Below, in pieces: positions 25,060-32,924 of a DNA stretch of 36,226 nt (its first letter is position 1; every line of letters begins with the position of its first letter). The translations under genes were made by a program, and so were the position numbers. Below the pieces are notes generated by a model. It ran no database searches, was not told where the DNA came from, and saw only the letters and a list, made by a program, of their open reading frames with translations. This DNA is from an uncultured Sphingomonadales bacterium. Lineage in GTDB: Bacteria; Pseudomonadota; Alphaproteobacteria; Sphingomonadales; Sphingomonadaceae. Where the stretch lies: positions 1-36,226 of the forward strand of contig CAIWFP010000043.1 in the NCBI GenBank assembly GCA_903911985.1, read 5' to 3'.

Positions 25060-26723
25060 CCACCGTTGCTGCTGCCAGTCCGACCGTGGCGCCCGAACCG
25101 GAACAGTTTGACGCGGTGATCGTCGGCGCCGGGTTTGCCGGACTGTATCTGTTTCACACCTTGCGCGGCAAAGGTATGCGGGTACGGGTGATCGATGCTG
25201 CCGATGGCGTGGGCGGCACGTGGTACTGGAACCGCTATCCGGGCGCGCGGTGCGACGTGCTGAGCGTGGATTATTCGTTTTCGTTTTCCGAAGAGATCCA
25301 GCAAGCCTGGGTCTGGACCGAAAAATACGCGGCCCAGCCCGAAATCCTGCGCTATCTGGAATTTGTGGCCGATCGGCTCGATTTGCGCCGCGACATCCGG
25401 TTTTCCACCCGCGTCGAGGCGGCGATCTATGACGATGCCACCGCCAGCTGGTTGGTCCGCACCGATGATGGCCTGACGTGCACCGCGCGGTTCTGCATCA
25501 TGGCGACAGGCTGTCTGTCGATCCCGAAAGAGCCGGACATACCCGGGCTGGCGGCGTTTACCGGCCCGGTCTATTTCACCTCACGCTGGCCACAGCAGCA
25601 TACCGATTTTGCCGGCCAGACCGTAGGGCTGATCGGCACGGGATCGTCGGGTATTCAGGCTGGGCCTGAAATCGCCAAAACGGCCGAACGCCTGCTGGTG
25701 TTTCAACGCACGCCCAGCTTTACCATTCCGGCGCGCAATATCCCGCTAGCTGATGATTTCATGAACGAAATCAAGGCGGACTACGCCGCACGGCGCCAGG
25801 CTGCGCGCAGGCATCCGGCCGGGCACCTGCGGCCGATCACCCGGCGCACGACGTTCAGCTATGACGACAAGGAACGCCGCGAAGCGTTTGAAGGGGCATG
25901 GCAGCGCGGCGGGCAGGACTTGTTCGGCGTATTTGGCGACCTGATCGTCGACGAGGCCGCCAACGCCGAAATCGCCCGGATGATCTATGACAAGATCGAC
26001 GAGGCCGTCGCCGATCCGGCCACTGCAGCAGCACTGAAACCGCGCGGCGCACCGTTGGGCGGGCGGCGCATCTGTCTCGACACCGATTATTACGCGATGT
26101 TCAACCGCAGCAACGTTACGCTGGTCGATGTGCTGGCCGATCCGATCACCACCGTGGTGGCGGATGGTGTGCAGACGCACGGCGCGCATTACCGGCTCGA
26201 TGCGCTGGTGCTGGCCACCGGGTTTGATGCGATGACTGGCGCCTTGTTGAACATCGATATTCGCGGCCGAAACGGGACACCACTGCGCGAAAAGTGGAGC
26301 CACGGCCCGGTTTCCTATCTCGGCATTGCGATCGCGGGCTTTCCCAACCTGTTCACGATTACCGGACCGGGCAGCCCTTCGGTGCTGTCCAATGTCGTCG
26401 CATCAATCGAACAGCATGTCGAATGGCTGGCAGACTTGTTTGACCACATGGACGCCCACGGGTTGCGGGTGGCCGAGGCCGATGCCGATGCCGAGCAGGC
26501 ATGGGTACGCCACGTCTATGATCTGGCTGCACCCACGCTGATGATCAAGGCGAATTCGTGGTACCTGGGCGCCAATGTGCCCGGTAAACCGCGGGTATTC
26601 ATGCCTTATGTCGGCGGACTGGATGTGTATCGCGACAAGGCGGATGCGATTGCACATGATGGCTATCGCGGGTTTCATTTCGACGCAGAAACACCAAACG
26701 TGCGGGCTACGCACGCGGCCTGA
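25056..26723 (+). CDS. Baeyer-Villiger-type FAD/NADPH monooxygenase
   Basis: Family members insert oxygen next to a ketone to give an ester or lactone. The 555-residue product has a first Rossmann motif GAGFAG (24-29), the upstream BVMO motif GGTWYWNRYPGARCD (53-67), a second nucleotide motif GTGSSG (194-199), LGGRRICLDTDYY in the region of the active-site Arg, and ATGFDAMTGAL. The type I fingerprint FxGxxxHxxxW(P/D) reads FTGPVYFTSRWP (168-179), so the usual His is Phe174. The start overlaps the preceding gene by four bases. It is the last gene of the operon, followed by a long hairpin. Close relatives act on cyclic and aryl ketones, but the missing His leaves the reaction uncertain. Confidence 0.92.
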   Translation: MTTVAAASPTVAPEPEQFDAVIVGAGFAGLYLFHTLRGKGMRVRVIDAADGVGGTWYWNRYPGARCDVLSVDYSFSFSEEIQQAWVWTEKYAAQPEILRYLEFVADRLDLRRDIRFSTRVEAAIYDDATASWLVRTDDGLTCTARFCIMATGCLSIPKEPDIPGLAAFTGPVYFTSRWPQQHTDFAGQTVGLIGTGSSGIQAGPEIAKTAERLLVFQRTPSFTIPARNIPLADDFMNEIKADYAARRQAARRHPAGHLRPITRRTTFSYDDKERREAFEGAWQRGGQDLFGVFGDLIVDEAANAEIARMIYDKIDEAVADPATAAALKPRGAPLGGRRICLDTDYYAMFNRSNVTLVDVLADPITTVVADGVQTHGAHYRLDALVLATGFDAMTGALLNIDIRGRNGTPLREKWSHGPVSYLGIAIAGFPNLFTITGPGSPSVLSNVVASIEQHVEWLADLFDHMDAHGLRVAEADADAEQAWVRHVYDLAAPTLMIKANSWYLGANVPGKPRVFMPYVGGLDVYRDKADAIAHDGYRGFHFDAETPNVRATHAA

Positions 26724-26747
26724 TACCAAGTCGCGCCAAGCGCAGCT

Positions 26748-26810
26748 CATACCGCCCCACCCGACCACCACAGCATGATGGTATCATTGGTGGTCGGGTG
26801 GGGCGGTATG
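26748..26810. terminator. 23-bp perfect inverted repeat between convergent genes
   Basis: The arms at 26748-26770 (CATACCGCCCCACCC then GACCACCA) and 26788-26810 are exact complements. The 17-base loop itself holds ATGAT-GGT-ATCAT. It lies between the end of the monooxygenase operon (26723) and the end of the convergent LysR gene (26854), where a two-way terminator is expected. Neither side has a T-run, so it may act through the very stable hairpin or be a dispersed palindromic element. Confidence 0.8.
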
Positions 26811-26853
26811 ACTGAACGTCAGTGCAACCCCATATGAACCTGAGCCGCGCCGA

Positions 26854-27765
26854 TCAGGCCACCAAATTGTCAAGCGCGCTGCGGAACCGGTCGACAATCA
26901 ACCCGGTCAGCTCAATCGCGGCGGGCGACAGCGAATTGCCCTTTAGCGTGATCAGGCACAGATTGCGTTCCAGCACCGGATCGACAATCGGCAATGCCTG
27001 CAGTGTCGCGTCCATCGGTTGCGGGATCATGATCCTGGGCAGGATCGCCACGCCCAGCCCCGCCTGTGCAAAGGCCAGCATTGTCTGCACCTGGATTACT
27101 TCGAACGAATTGGTGATTTCCAGCCCGCGCAGCGCCAGTTCGCGGTTGAGCCGGTTGCGCAGCGCGGCAGATGATGACGCCAGGACCACCGGCAATTCTG
27201 CCAGGTCCGCCAGTGTAATCGACGTTAAATCGGGCTTCCAATAGGCTTGCGGCAGCAGGGCATAGATCGGTTCAACCCCGATCAGGGCAAAATCGAAATC
27301 ACTGGTGTCTTCAACCTCGGGACCGATTCCGAACGAAATTTCCTGGCGCGCCACTGCTTGCAGCAATTGCTCCGACGCCAGTTCGCGCAATTCCAGCCGG
27401 ATGCCGCCGCGCTTGCGCTGAAATTCGGCGAGCACACCGGGCAGCACGGTCGCGGCGATGCTGGGCACACAGCCGATCGAGATATGGCCCTGCTGGATGT
27501 TGGCAGCTTCACGAATTTCGCGCAGGCCCTGTTCAAGCGAGGCGACAGCGCGTTGCGCATGGCCCAGCAACTGCACGCCCTCGGCCGTCAATTGCACGCG
27601 CCGGGTGGTGCGGTGAAACAGCGAAACGCCGATCTGTTCTTCTAGCAAACGTATTTGTGTGCTGACCGCAGATTGCGACCGATGCAGCAATTCAGCTGCC
27701 TTGCGAAAGCTGCAGGTTTCCGCAACCACCACAAAGATTTGAATAGCCCTGAGATTGTACATCAT
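26854..27765 (-). CDS. LysR-family transcriptional regulator (2)
   Basis: The product of about 303 residues has an N-terminal helix-turn-helix (LRAIQIFVVVAETCSFRKAA, SQSAVSTQIRLLEEQIG, RRVQLTAEG) and an effector domain (ISIGCVPSIAATVLPGVLAE, ISFGIGPEV, MLAFAQAGLGVAILPRIMIP). The start is uncertain among ATG at 27765, ATG at 27762 and TTG at 27771, which has an AGGG about 7 bases upstream. It is transcribed toward the operon-ending hairpin. It shares several effector-domain motifs with the LysR at 16969, so the two may respond to related molecules. Targets could be the operons on either side. Confidence 0.93.
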   Translation of the reverse strand: MMYNLRAIQIFVVVAETCSFRKAAELLHRSQSAVSTQIRLLEEQIGVSLFHRTTRRVQLTAEGVQLLGHAQRAVASLEQGLREIREAANIQQGHISIGCVPSIAATVLPGVLAEFQRKRGGIRLELRELASEQLLQAVARQEISFGIGPEVEDTSDFDFALIGVEPIYALLPQAYWKPDLTSITLADLAELPVVLASSSAALRNRLNRELALRGLEITNSFEVIQVQTMLAFAQAGLGVAILPRIMIPQPMDATLQALPIVDPVLERNLCLITLKGNSLSPAAIELTGLIVDRFRSALDNLVA

Positions 27766-27875
27766 TATCAATTAACCCTGGGACCAGATGCCCGGCCGGT
27801 TCGCCAGCGGGCATGGCCAACCATCGTGACATGACCCGATGGCGTCAACGTCTGATTGCGCTTTGCTAGCCCGAA

Positions 27876-28874
27876 TTATGATGCAACAAGCGCGCGCCGA
27901 AAAGCATCAAGCGAATCGTGTTCAAAACGCTGTGCCACGGCGGCCCTGGTGATCAGCGTAAAGCCATGGTAGGCGCCGGGATAGACGTGGAGCTCGGTCG
28001 GCACCCCCGATCGCATCAGCGCTTGCGCAAAGGCAATGTCTTCATCGGCAAACAAGTCGATGGCGCCGGCGGCGATGAATGTCGGTGGCAGCCCGGCCAA
28101 GTCCTGCGCGCGTGCCGGCGCGGCATAGACCGGCACCGGTTCGATCCCGGCCAGATAGCTGGACCAGGCAAAGCGATTGGCCGCGATTGGCCAGACGTAA
28201 GTGCCGGCAACCGGATGCGGCCCGGTGCGATCGTCCAGCATCGGATAGACAAGCGACAGAAACGCAATGGCAGGTCCGTGATGGTCACGGGCATGGAGAG
28301 CCAGACCGGCGGCCAGCCCCCCGCCGGCGCTGACGCCGCGCACCGCGATGCGGGCGCGATCAATCGTCAGAGTATCGGTTTGATCATGCAGCCAGCGCAA
28401 CGCAGCAACGGCATCGTACAGCGCGCCGGGATACGGCGTTTCGGGGGCCAGACGGTAATCGATGGTCAAAATCACGGCATTCAGCGCAACCGCAAGCGCG
28501 CGCATTGCGCCATCCTCGCGCTCTGCCGTCCCGGCCACGAACCCGCCGCCATGCAGGTTCAAAATCGCCGGGTGCGGCCCCGCGCTGGCCGGGCGATGCA
28601 ACAATCCGCTGATCGCGGGCCCATCGGCGCCTGATGGCAGCCAAACCCGTTCCACTGTCAGGCCGACCGGCGGGTCGAGCGGTGGTGTTCGCGCCAGCGT
28701 GTCACGGATTGCAGGCAGATTCGCCAGCGACAGCCCGCCCAAATCCGGCAACACCGCCAGCGCGGGGCGCAGATCGGAATCGACCAGGTGTTCGCCGGAT
28801 GGCGCTGTCACGGCGTGCCCGGGGTGAGGCACGTGCGCGTCGGACCACGCATCATTGTGCGGTATATCCGCCAT
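27876..28874 (-). CDS. Alpha/beta hydrolase, hormone-sensitive lipase family
   Basis: A 332-residue carboxylesterase or lactonase candidate. It has the HSL-family oxyanion motif HGGGFVAG (108-115), nucleophile Ser182 in GVSAGGG, Asp273 in GAIDLFADED and His303 in YPGAYHGF, so the catalytic triad is complete. There is no signal peptide, so it acts in the cytoplasm. Its start lies 23 bp inside the end of the upstream SDR gene on the same strand, so the two are cotranslated. In this cluster it could open a lactone or ester made by a Baeyer-Villiger-type step; this is inferred from context only. Confidence 0.93.
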   Translation of the reverse strand: MADIPHNDAWSDAHVPHPGHAVTAPSGEHLVDSDLRPALAVLPDLGGLSLANLPAIRDTLARTPPLDPPVGLTVERVWLPSGADGPAISGLLHRPASAGPHPAILNLHGGGFVAGTAEREDGAMRALAVALNAVILTIDYRLAPETPYPGALYDAVAALRWLHDQTDTLTIDRARIAVRGVSAGGGLAAGLALHARDHHGPAIAFLSLVYPMLDDRTGPHPVAGTYVWPIAANRFAWSSYLAGIEPVPVYAAPARAQDLAGLPPTFIAAGAIDLFADEDIAFAQALMRSGVPTELHVYPGAYHGFTLITRAAVAQRFEHDSLDAFRRALVAS

Positions 28875-29634
28875 CGATCACGAGTTCCGCGCCGGTGACA
28901 AACCGGGATTCGTCAGAGGCAAGGTACAGCGCGCCCATGGCGATATCTTCGGGTTCGCCAAGATGGCCGATCGGTTGCAGATTGTCGTAGAACACCCGCC
29001 CGGCCTCGGCATCGCCATACCGGCGGATAGATTGTTCGAGCAACGGTGTGCGGATGAAACCGGGGTGGATGGTATTGACCCGCACGTTGATGCGCTCTTT
29101 GGCGCACGAGAGCGCGACCGATTTGCTGTAGAGCCGCACACCGCCTTTGGACGCATTGTAGGCTGCGATTCCGGGCTGGCCGACGATGCCCAGCACCGAC
29201 GAAATGTTGATGATCGATCCGATCACCGGGCTGGTTTCCATCATCAAGGCAAGCTCGTGCTTGGTCGCAAGGAACGTACCATCCAGATTGACGCTGTTGA
29301 TCCGGCGCCATTCGTCAATCGTGGTCTGGGTCGGAAAGGTAAGCTCGGTAACCGAGGTCCCGGCGCAGTTGACCGCAATATTCAGCCCGCCGAATGTCGC
29401 CTTGATATGCGCCATCAAGGCAATCCAGGCCTGTTCATCGACAACATTGTGATGGACATATTCGGCCGTCCCGCCAGCGACGCGGATGTCGTCAACCACG
29501 CCCTGACCCAGATCATCGTTGAGGTCGACCAGCATCACCTGTGCGCCCTGTCTGGCCAGCAAACGCGCGCAGGCAGCGCCAATCCCGCTTGCAGCGCCCG
29601 AAACCAGCGCAATCTTTCCGGCAACCCGATCCAT
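28852..29634 (-). CDS. Short-chain dehydrogenase/reductase (1)
   Basis: The 260-residue product has the classical SDR set: SGAASGIG cofactor motif, VDLNDD, a variant NCAG in place of NNAG, the Ser in INISSVLG, and YNASKGG with the catalytic Tyr and Lys, ending in FVTGAELVIDGGYTAQ. The acidic residue after the second strand (MLVDLND) favours NAD(H). The ATG at 29634 has AAGGA upstream and begins the fold; the longer reading to 29700 is unsupported. It is the first gene of a leftward pair with the alpha/beta hydrolase and is divergent from the CoA-transferase run across ~290 bp. It probably oxidises an alcohol of the pathway. Confidence 0.94.
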   Translation of the reverse strand: MDRVAGKIALVSGAASGIGAACARLLARQGAQVMLVDLNDDLGQGVVDDIRVAGGTAEYVHHNVVDEQAWIALMAHIKATFGGLNIAVNCAGTSVTELTFPTQTTIDEWRRINSVNLDGTFLATKHELALMMETSPVIGSIINISSVLGIVGQPGIAAYNASKGGVRLYSKSVALSCAKERINVRVNTIHPGFIRTPLLEQSIRRYGDAEAGRVFYDNLQPIGHLGEPEDIAMGALYLASDESRFVTGAELVIDGGYTAQ

Positions 29635-29923
29635 GCGTCCATCCTTATCATCGCTGCGTTGCGCAGCTTGGCCCGTCCGGCATGGCTTGATCGACTGCAC
29701 GAGCCGATCTGCCGGGCCATTTCACATAGCGTAGAGCGCACGCGGTAAACGCTCAATCGGATAATTTCAATTGATTGTTCTGATTGGCGAATGAGTGACA
29801 AATTGCGATCGAGCGCTGATAAATCTGTAAATCGAAATAGTCGTGTCGATTTGTCCGATTGTTGTACCACTCGAAGGTGCATATCCCTTTTCCGCTAATG
29901 ACCGATTATACGAGGCACAAAAG

Positions 29924-31129
29924 ATGACCGCACCACTGGAAGGGATGCTGGTTCTTGACCTGACCCGCAACCTTGCGGGACCGTTCTGCACGATGATCCT
30001 GGGCGACCTGGGCGCGCGCGTGATCAAGGTTGAACGCCCGGGCACGGGTGATGACACGCGCGACTGGCAACCACCCAGCTGGGCCGGTCGCAGTTCGCTG
30101 TTTGTTGCCACCAACCGCAACAAGGAAAGCATTGCGATCGACATCGATACCCCCGACGGTGCCGAGGCAATCCGCCGGCTGGCGGCCAAGGCCGACATCG
30201 TGGTCGAATCGTTTCGCGGCGGCAGCCTGGAAAAGAAAGGCTTTGGCTTTGACGATCTGAAGCAGATCAACCCGCGGCTGGTCTATTGTTCGCTAAGTGC
30301 ATTTGGCGCGCGTGGCCCCCATCGCGATCGGCCTGGGTATGACGCGCTGATTCAGGCCTATTCGGGCATCATGAGCATTACCGGGGAACCGGGCCGGTCG
30401 GCGGTGCGCGTCGGGCCGTCGATCATCGACATGGGATCGGCACATTGGGCGGCGATCGGCATTCTGGCGGCGCTGCGCATCCGCGATCAGACGGGTGAGG
30501 CTCAGCATGTTGAAACCAGCCTGCTGGAAACCGGGGTGGCGTGGATGTCCTATTTCGCGGCCGGCTATTTTGCCGACGGATCGGTCGCGGGGCCAAGCGG
30601 TACGCGCCACAGTGTGATGGCGCCATACGAGGATTTTGCAGCGAGCGATGGCCTGCTTTATATCGCGGCCCCGAACCAAAGCTTGTTTGTTTCGCTGTGC
30701 CGGGTGATCGGCAAGCCCGAATTGATCGACGATCCGCGTTTTTCCAGCAATCCGATGCGCCTGACCAATCGCGACGCGCTGCACAATCTGATCGAAGATC
30801 GGCTGCGACAGGATGATTGCACGACCTGGGAAAACCTGATGCTGGAACATGGCATCCCGTGTTCGCGGCTGCAGACGATCGACGAGGTGGTGAAGGATCC
30901 GCAGGTCGTGGCGCTCGATCTCATTCGCAATTTCAACCACCCCGATATTCCCGATTACCGGCTGGTCGATCACCCGATATCCTACAATGGCAACCGCGCC
31001 TTTCGGCTCGACCCAGCGCCTGAACTGGGCCAGCATACCGACGCTGTGCTGCGCTCGCTCGGCTTTGACGATGATGCGATCGAGGCTGCGCGCGGCGGAA
31101 CCCGGGCCGCCCGCACGGCTGCGGACTGA
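29924..31129 (+). CDS. Family III CoA-transferase (CaiB/BaiF), second copy
   Basis: The 401-residue product has PLEGMLVLDLTRNLAGPFC, VIKVERPGTGDDTRDW, TNRNKESIAIDIDTPDG, ESFRGGSLEKKGFG and the probable nucleophile Asp169 in SIIDMGSAHWAAIG. It is only moderately similar to the copy at 14396, so the two probably act on different acids. The ATG at 29924 is chosen because the family N-terminus begins three residues later; an ATG at 29843 adds an unrelated leader. An ATAAATC motif lies at 29819-29825 upstream. It heads a tight run with an amidohydrolase (11 bp gap), a citryl-CoA-lyase-like gene and an SDR. Confidence 0.93.
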   Translation: MTAPLEGMLVLDLTRNLAGPFCTMILGDLGARVIKVERPGTGDDTRDWQPPSWAGRSSLFVATNRNKESIAIDIDTPDGAEAIRRLAAKADIVVESFRGGSLEKKGFGFDDLKQINPRLVYCSLSAFGARGPHRDRPGYDALIQAYSGIMSITGEPGRSAVRVGPSIIDMGSAHWAAIGILAALRIRDQTGEAQHVETSLLETGVAWMSYFAAGYFADGSVAGPSGTRHSVMAPYEDFAASDGLLYIAAPNQSLFVSLCRVIGKPELIDDPRFSSNPMRLTNRDALHNLIEDRLRQDDCTTWENLMLEHGIPCSRLQTIDEVVKDPQVVALDLIRNFNHPDIPDYRLVDHPISYNGNRAFRLDPAPELGQHTDAVLRSLGFDDDAIEAARGGTRAARTAAD

Positions 31130-31140
31130 CAGGAGCAAAC

Positions 31141-32085
31141 GTGTCCTCCACCCCTTCCCTCGGCGTCTATCCCGGCCCGATCATCGACACGTTCCTGCAT
31201 GGGCCATGGATCGGGCAGCCTTCGGGTGCGGCGGTGCGCGCCGATCGGGTGGAATGGATTGGCGACCGGCGGTTGCGCCGGGTGATGACAACGTTCCGGC
31301 ATGATGTCCGCGCAGGTGACGGCATCACCTATCTTGCGATACCTGATCTGCTGGCGGCGATGGATGAGGCAAGCGTGGCGCGCGGCATTCTGGCCACCAA
31401 AGTCTATTATCCCGCGCCCGCCGATGCGGTGATTGCGCTCAATCGCGACTTTGCCGCGATGAGCGCAGCCAGCGGCGGCCGGCTGAAATGGATCGCATCG
31501 GCGATCCCCCCCGAACTGGGCGGATCAAGTTATTGGGACGTCATGCAGAATTCGCGTCTGATCGATGCGATCTTCGCTGATCCCGGCTTGTGCGGCATCC
31601 ATCTGACCCCGTCGCCGTGGGGCATTTTGCCCAGCGACCGCTGGTTCTATCCGCTTTACGCCAAATGCGTCGAATATGGCCTGCCGGTGTTTACTTATGT
31701 CGGCGCACCCGGCCCGTTGTGGCCGATGGATCTGAACAACCCTGCGCACCTGGACGAGGTTGCGCTGGCCTTTCCCGATCTGACCATCATCGCGCACCAT
31801 ATCGGCGATCCGTGGACCGACATGGCGGTGCGGCTCGCCGCCCGCCACGAACATTTCTACATCTGCACATCGGCCTGGTCGCCAAAGGCCTATCCCGCTG
31901 CGCTGATGCAATTTCTGGCAGGCAGGTGGCACGGCGTGCGCGGCTGCGACAAGGTTATTTTTGCGTCAGATTATCCGCTGCTCGATCTCGCCATCACCAC
32001 GCGTAATGCCCGCGCGCTGGCGCTTGAACCCGAACGACTGGAAAAATTCCTGTTTGCCAACGCAGACCGGCTGTTCTGGTCATGA
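31141..32085 (+). CDS. Amidohydrolase-2-type metal-dependent hydrolase/decarboxylase
   Basis: A 314-residue protein of the amidohydrolase_2 group, which includes ACMSD-like decarboxylases and lactone hydrolases. Visible are an N-terminal IIDTFLHG, the middle GIHLTPSPWGILPSDRWFYP, a His-containing LTIIAHHIGDPW, and the C-terminal FASDYPLLD holding the conserved Asp. The usual N-terminal metal motif HxH reads F18-L-H20, so one ligand is missing. The GTG start has an AGGAG site, the best in the run. It sits between CoA-transferase and citryl-CoA-lyase-like genes, suggesting a hydrolytic or C-C bond step just before or after CoA activation. Confidence 0.86.
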   Translation: MSSTPSLGVYPGPIIDTFLHGPWIGQPSGAAVRADRVEWIGDRRLRRVMTTFRHDVRAGDGITYLAIPDLLAAMDEASVARGILATKVYYPAPADAVIALNRDFAAMSAASGGRLKWIASAIPPELGGSSYWDVMQNSRLIDAIFADPGLCGIHLTPSPWGILPSDRWFYPLYAKCVEYGLPVFTYVGAPGPLWPMDLNNPAHLDEVALAFPDLTIIAHHIGDPWTDMAVRLAARHEHFYICTSAWSPKAYPAALMQFLAGRWHGVRGCDKVIFASDYPLLDLAITTRNARALALEPERLEKFLFANADRLFWS

Positions 32086-32101
32086 GCCCAAAGGTAACGA
32101 C

Positions 32102-32890
32102 ATGCATTCGATAAAGACCGACATCGCGTGGAGCGCGCCGGATTCGATCACGGCGTTTGGCCGCGATTTGCCCAGCGAAATCCTTGGACATGTCAGCTTT
32201 GGCGACATGGCGTTTCTGGAAATAACCCGGCGCATTCCGGATGCGAATGAATCGCGTATGTTCAACGCCATGCTGGTCACGCTGGTCGAACACGGGCTGA
32301 CGCCCAGCACAATTGCCGCGCGCCTGACCTATCTTGGCGCGCCCGAAGCGATGCAGGCCGCCGTTGCTGCCGGGCTGTCGGGGCTTGGCAGCGTGTTCGT
32401 CGGCAGCGTCGAAGGCACCGCACAGATGCTGTATGAAGTGATGCCGGCGCCCGATGCCGCGGCCGACCTGCCAGCGCTGGCGCAGGACATCGTGGAGCGG
32501 TTCGCGGCGCGCAAGGCGATCCTGCCGGGCATTGGCCATCCGTTTCACAAACCGATCGACCCCCGCACCCCGCGCCTGATCGCGATTGCCACAGAAACCG
32601 GGTTTGCCGGGCCGTATATCGCCCTGGTGCAGCAAGTTGCCGCAGAGGCCGAGCGGCAAAAGGGCAAATCGCTGCCCGTCAATGCCACCGGCATTCTGGG
32701 CGCGCTGTGCTGCGAAATGGGGTTCGATTGGCGGGTCTGTCGCGGCATTGGCGTGATGGCGCGAGCGGTTGGCCTGGTCGGGCATATCCTGGAAGAGGCG
32801 CGCAACCCGATCGCACGGCAGATCTGGCTGCAGGCCGAGCAGGCAGCGACCGAACATTTTCGCGCAGATCCAGCGGCCACTACGGGTTGA
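32102..32890 (+). CDS. Citryl-CoA lyase-like protein (citrate synthase fold)
   Basis: The 262-residue product matches the short citrate-synthase-like proteins annotated as citryl-CoA lyase: ILGHVSFGDMAFLEITRRIP near the start, LTPSTIAARLTYLGAPEAMQ, GLGSVFVGSVEGTAQMLYE, PGIGHPFHKPIDPRTPRL with the conserved His, and MARAVGLVGHILEEARNP near the end. Such proteins split an acyl-CoA of the citryl type into acetyl-CoA and an oxo acid. No ATP-citrate lyase or citryl-CoA synthetase partner is nearby, so the real substrate is likely a citrate-like catabolic thioester. The ATG has an AAAGG site and follows the amidohydrolase by 16 bp. Confidence 0.85.
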   Translation: MHSIKTDIAWSAPDSITAFGRDLPSEILGHVSFGDMAFLEITRRIPDANESRMFNAMLVTLVEHGLTPSTIAARLTYLGAPEAMQAAVAAGLSGLGSVFVGSVEGTAQMLYEVMPAPDAAADLPALAQDIVERFAARKAILPGIGHPFHKPIDPRTPRLIAIATETGFAGPYIALVQQVAAEAERQKGKSLPVNATGILGALCCEMGFDWRVCRGIGVMARAVGLVGHILEEARNPIARQIWLQAEQAATEHFRADPAATTG

Positions 32891-32924
32891 GCGAATACAA
32901 TTGTCAGACGGAAAGACGCAAAAA

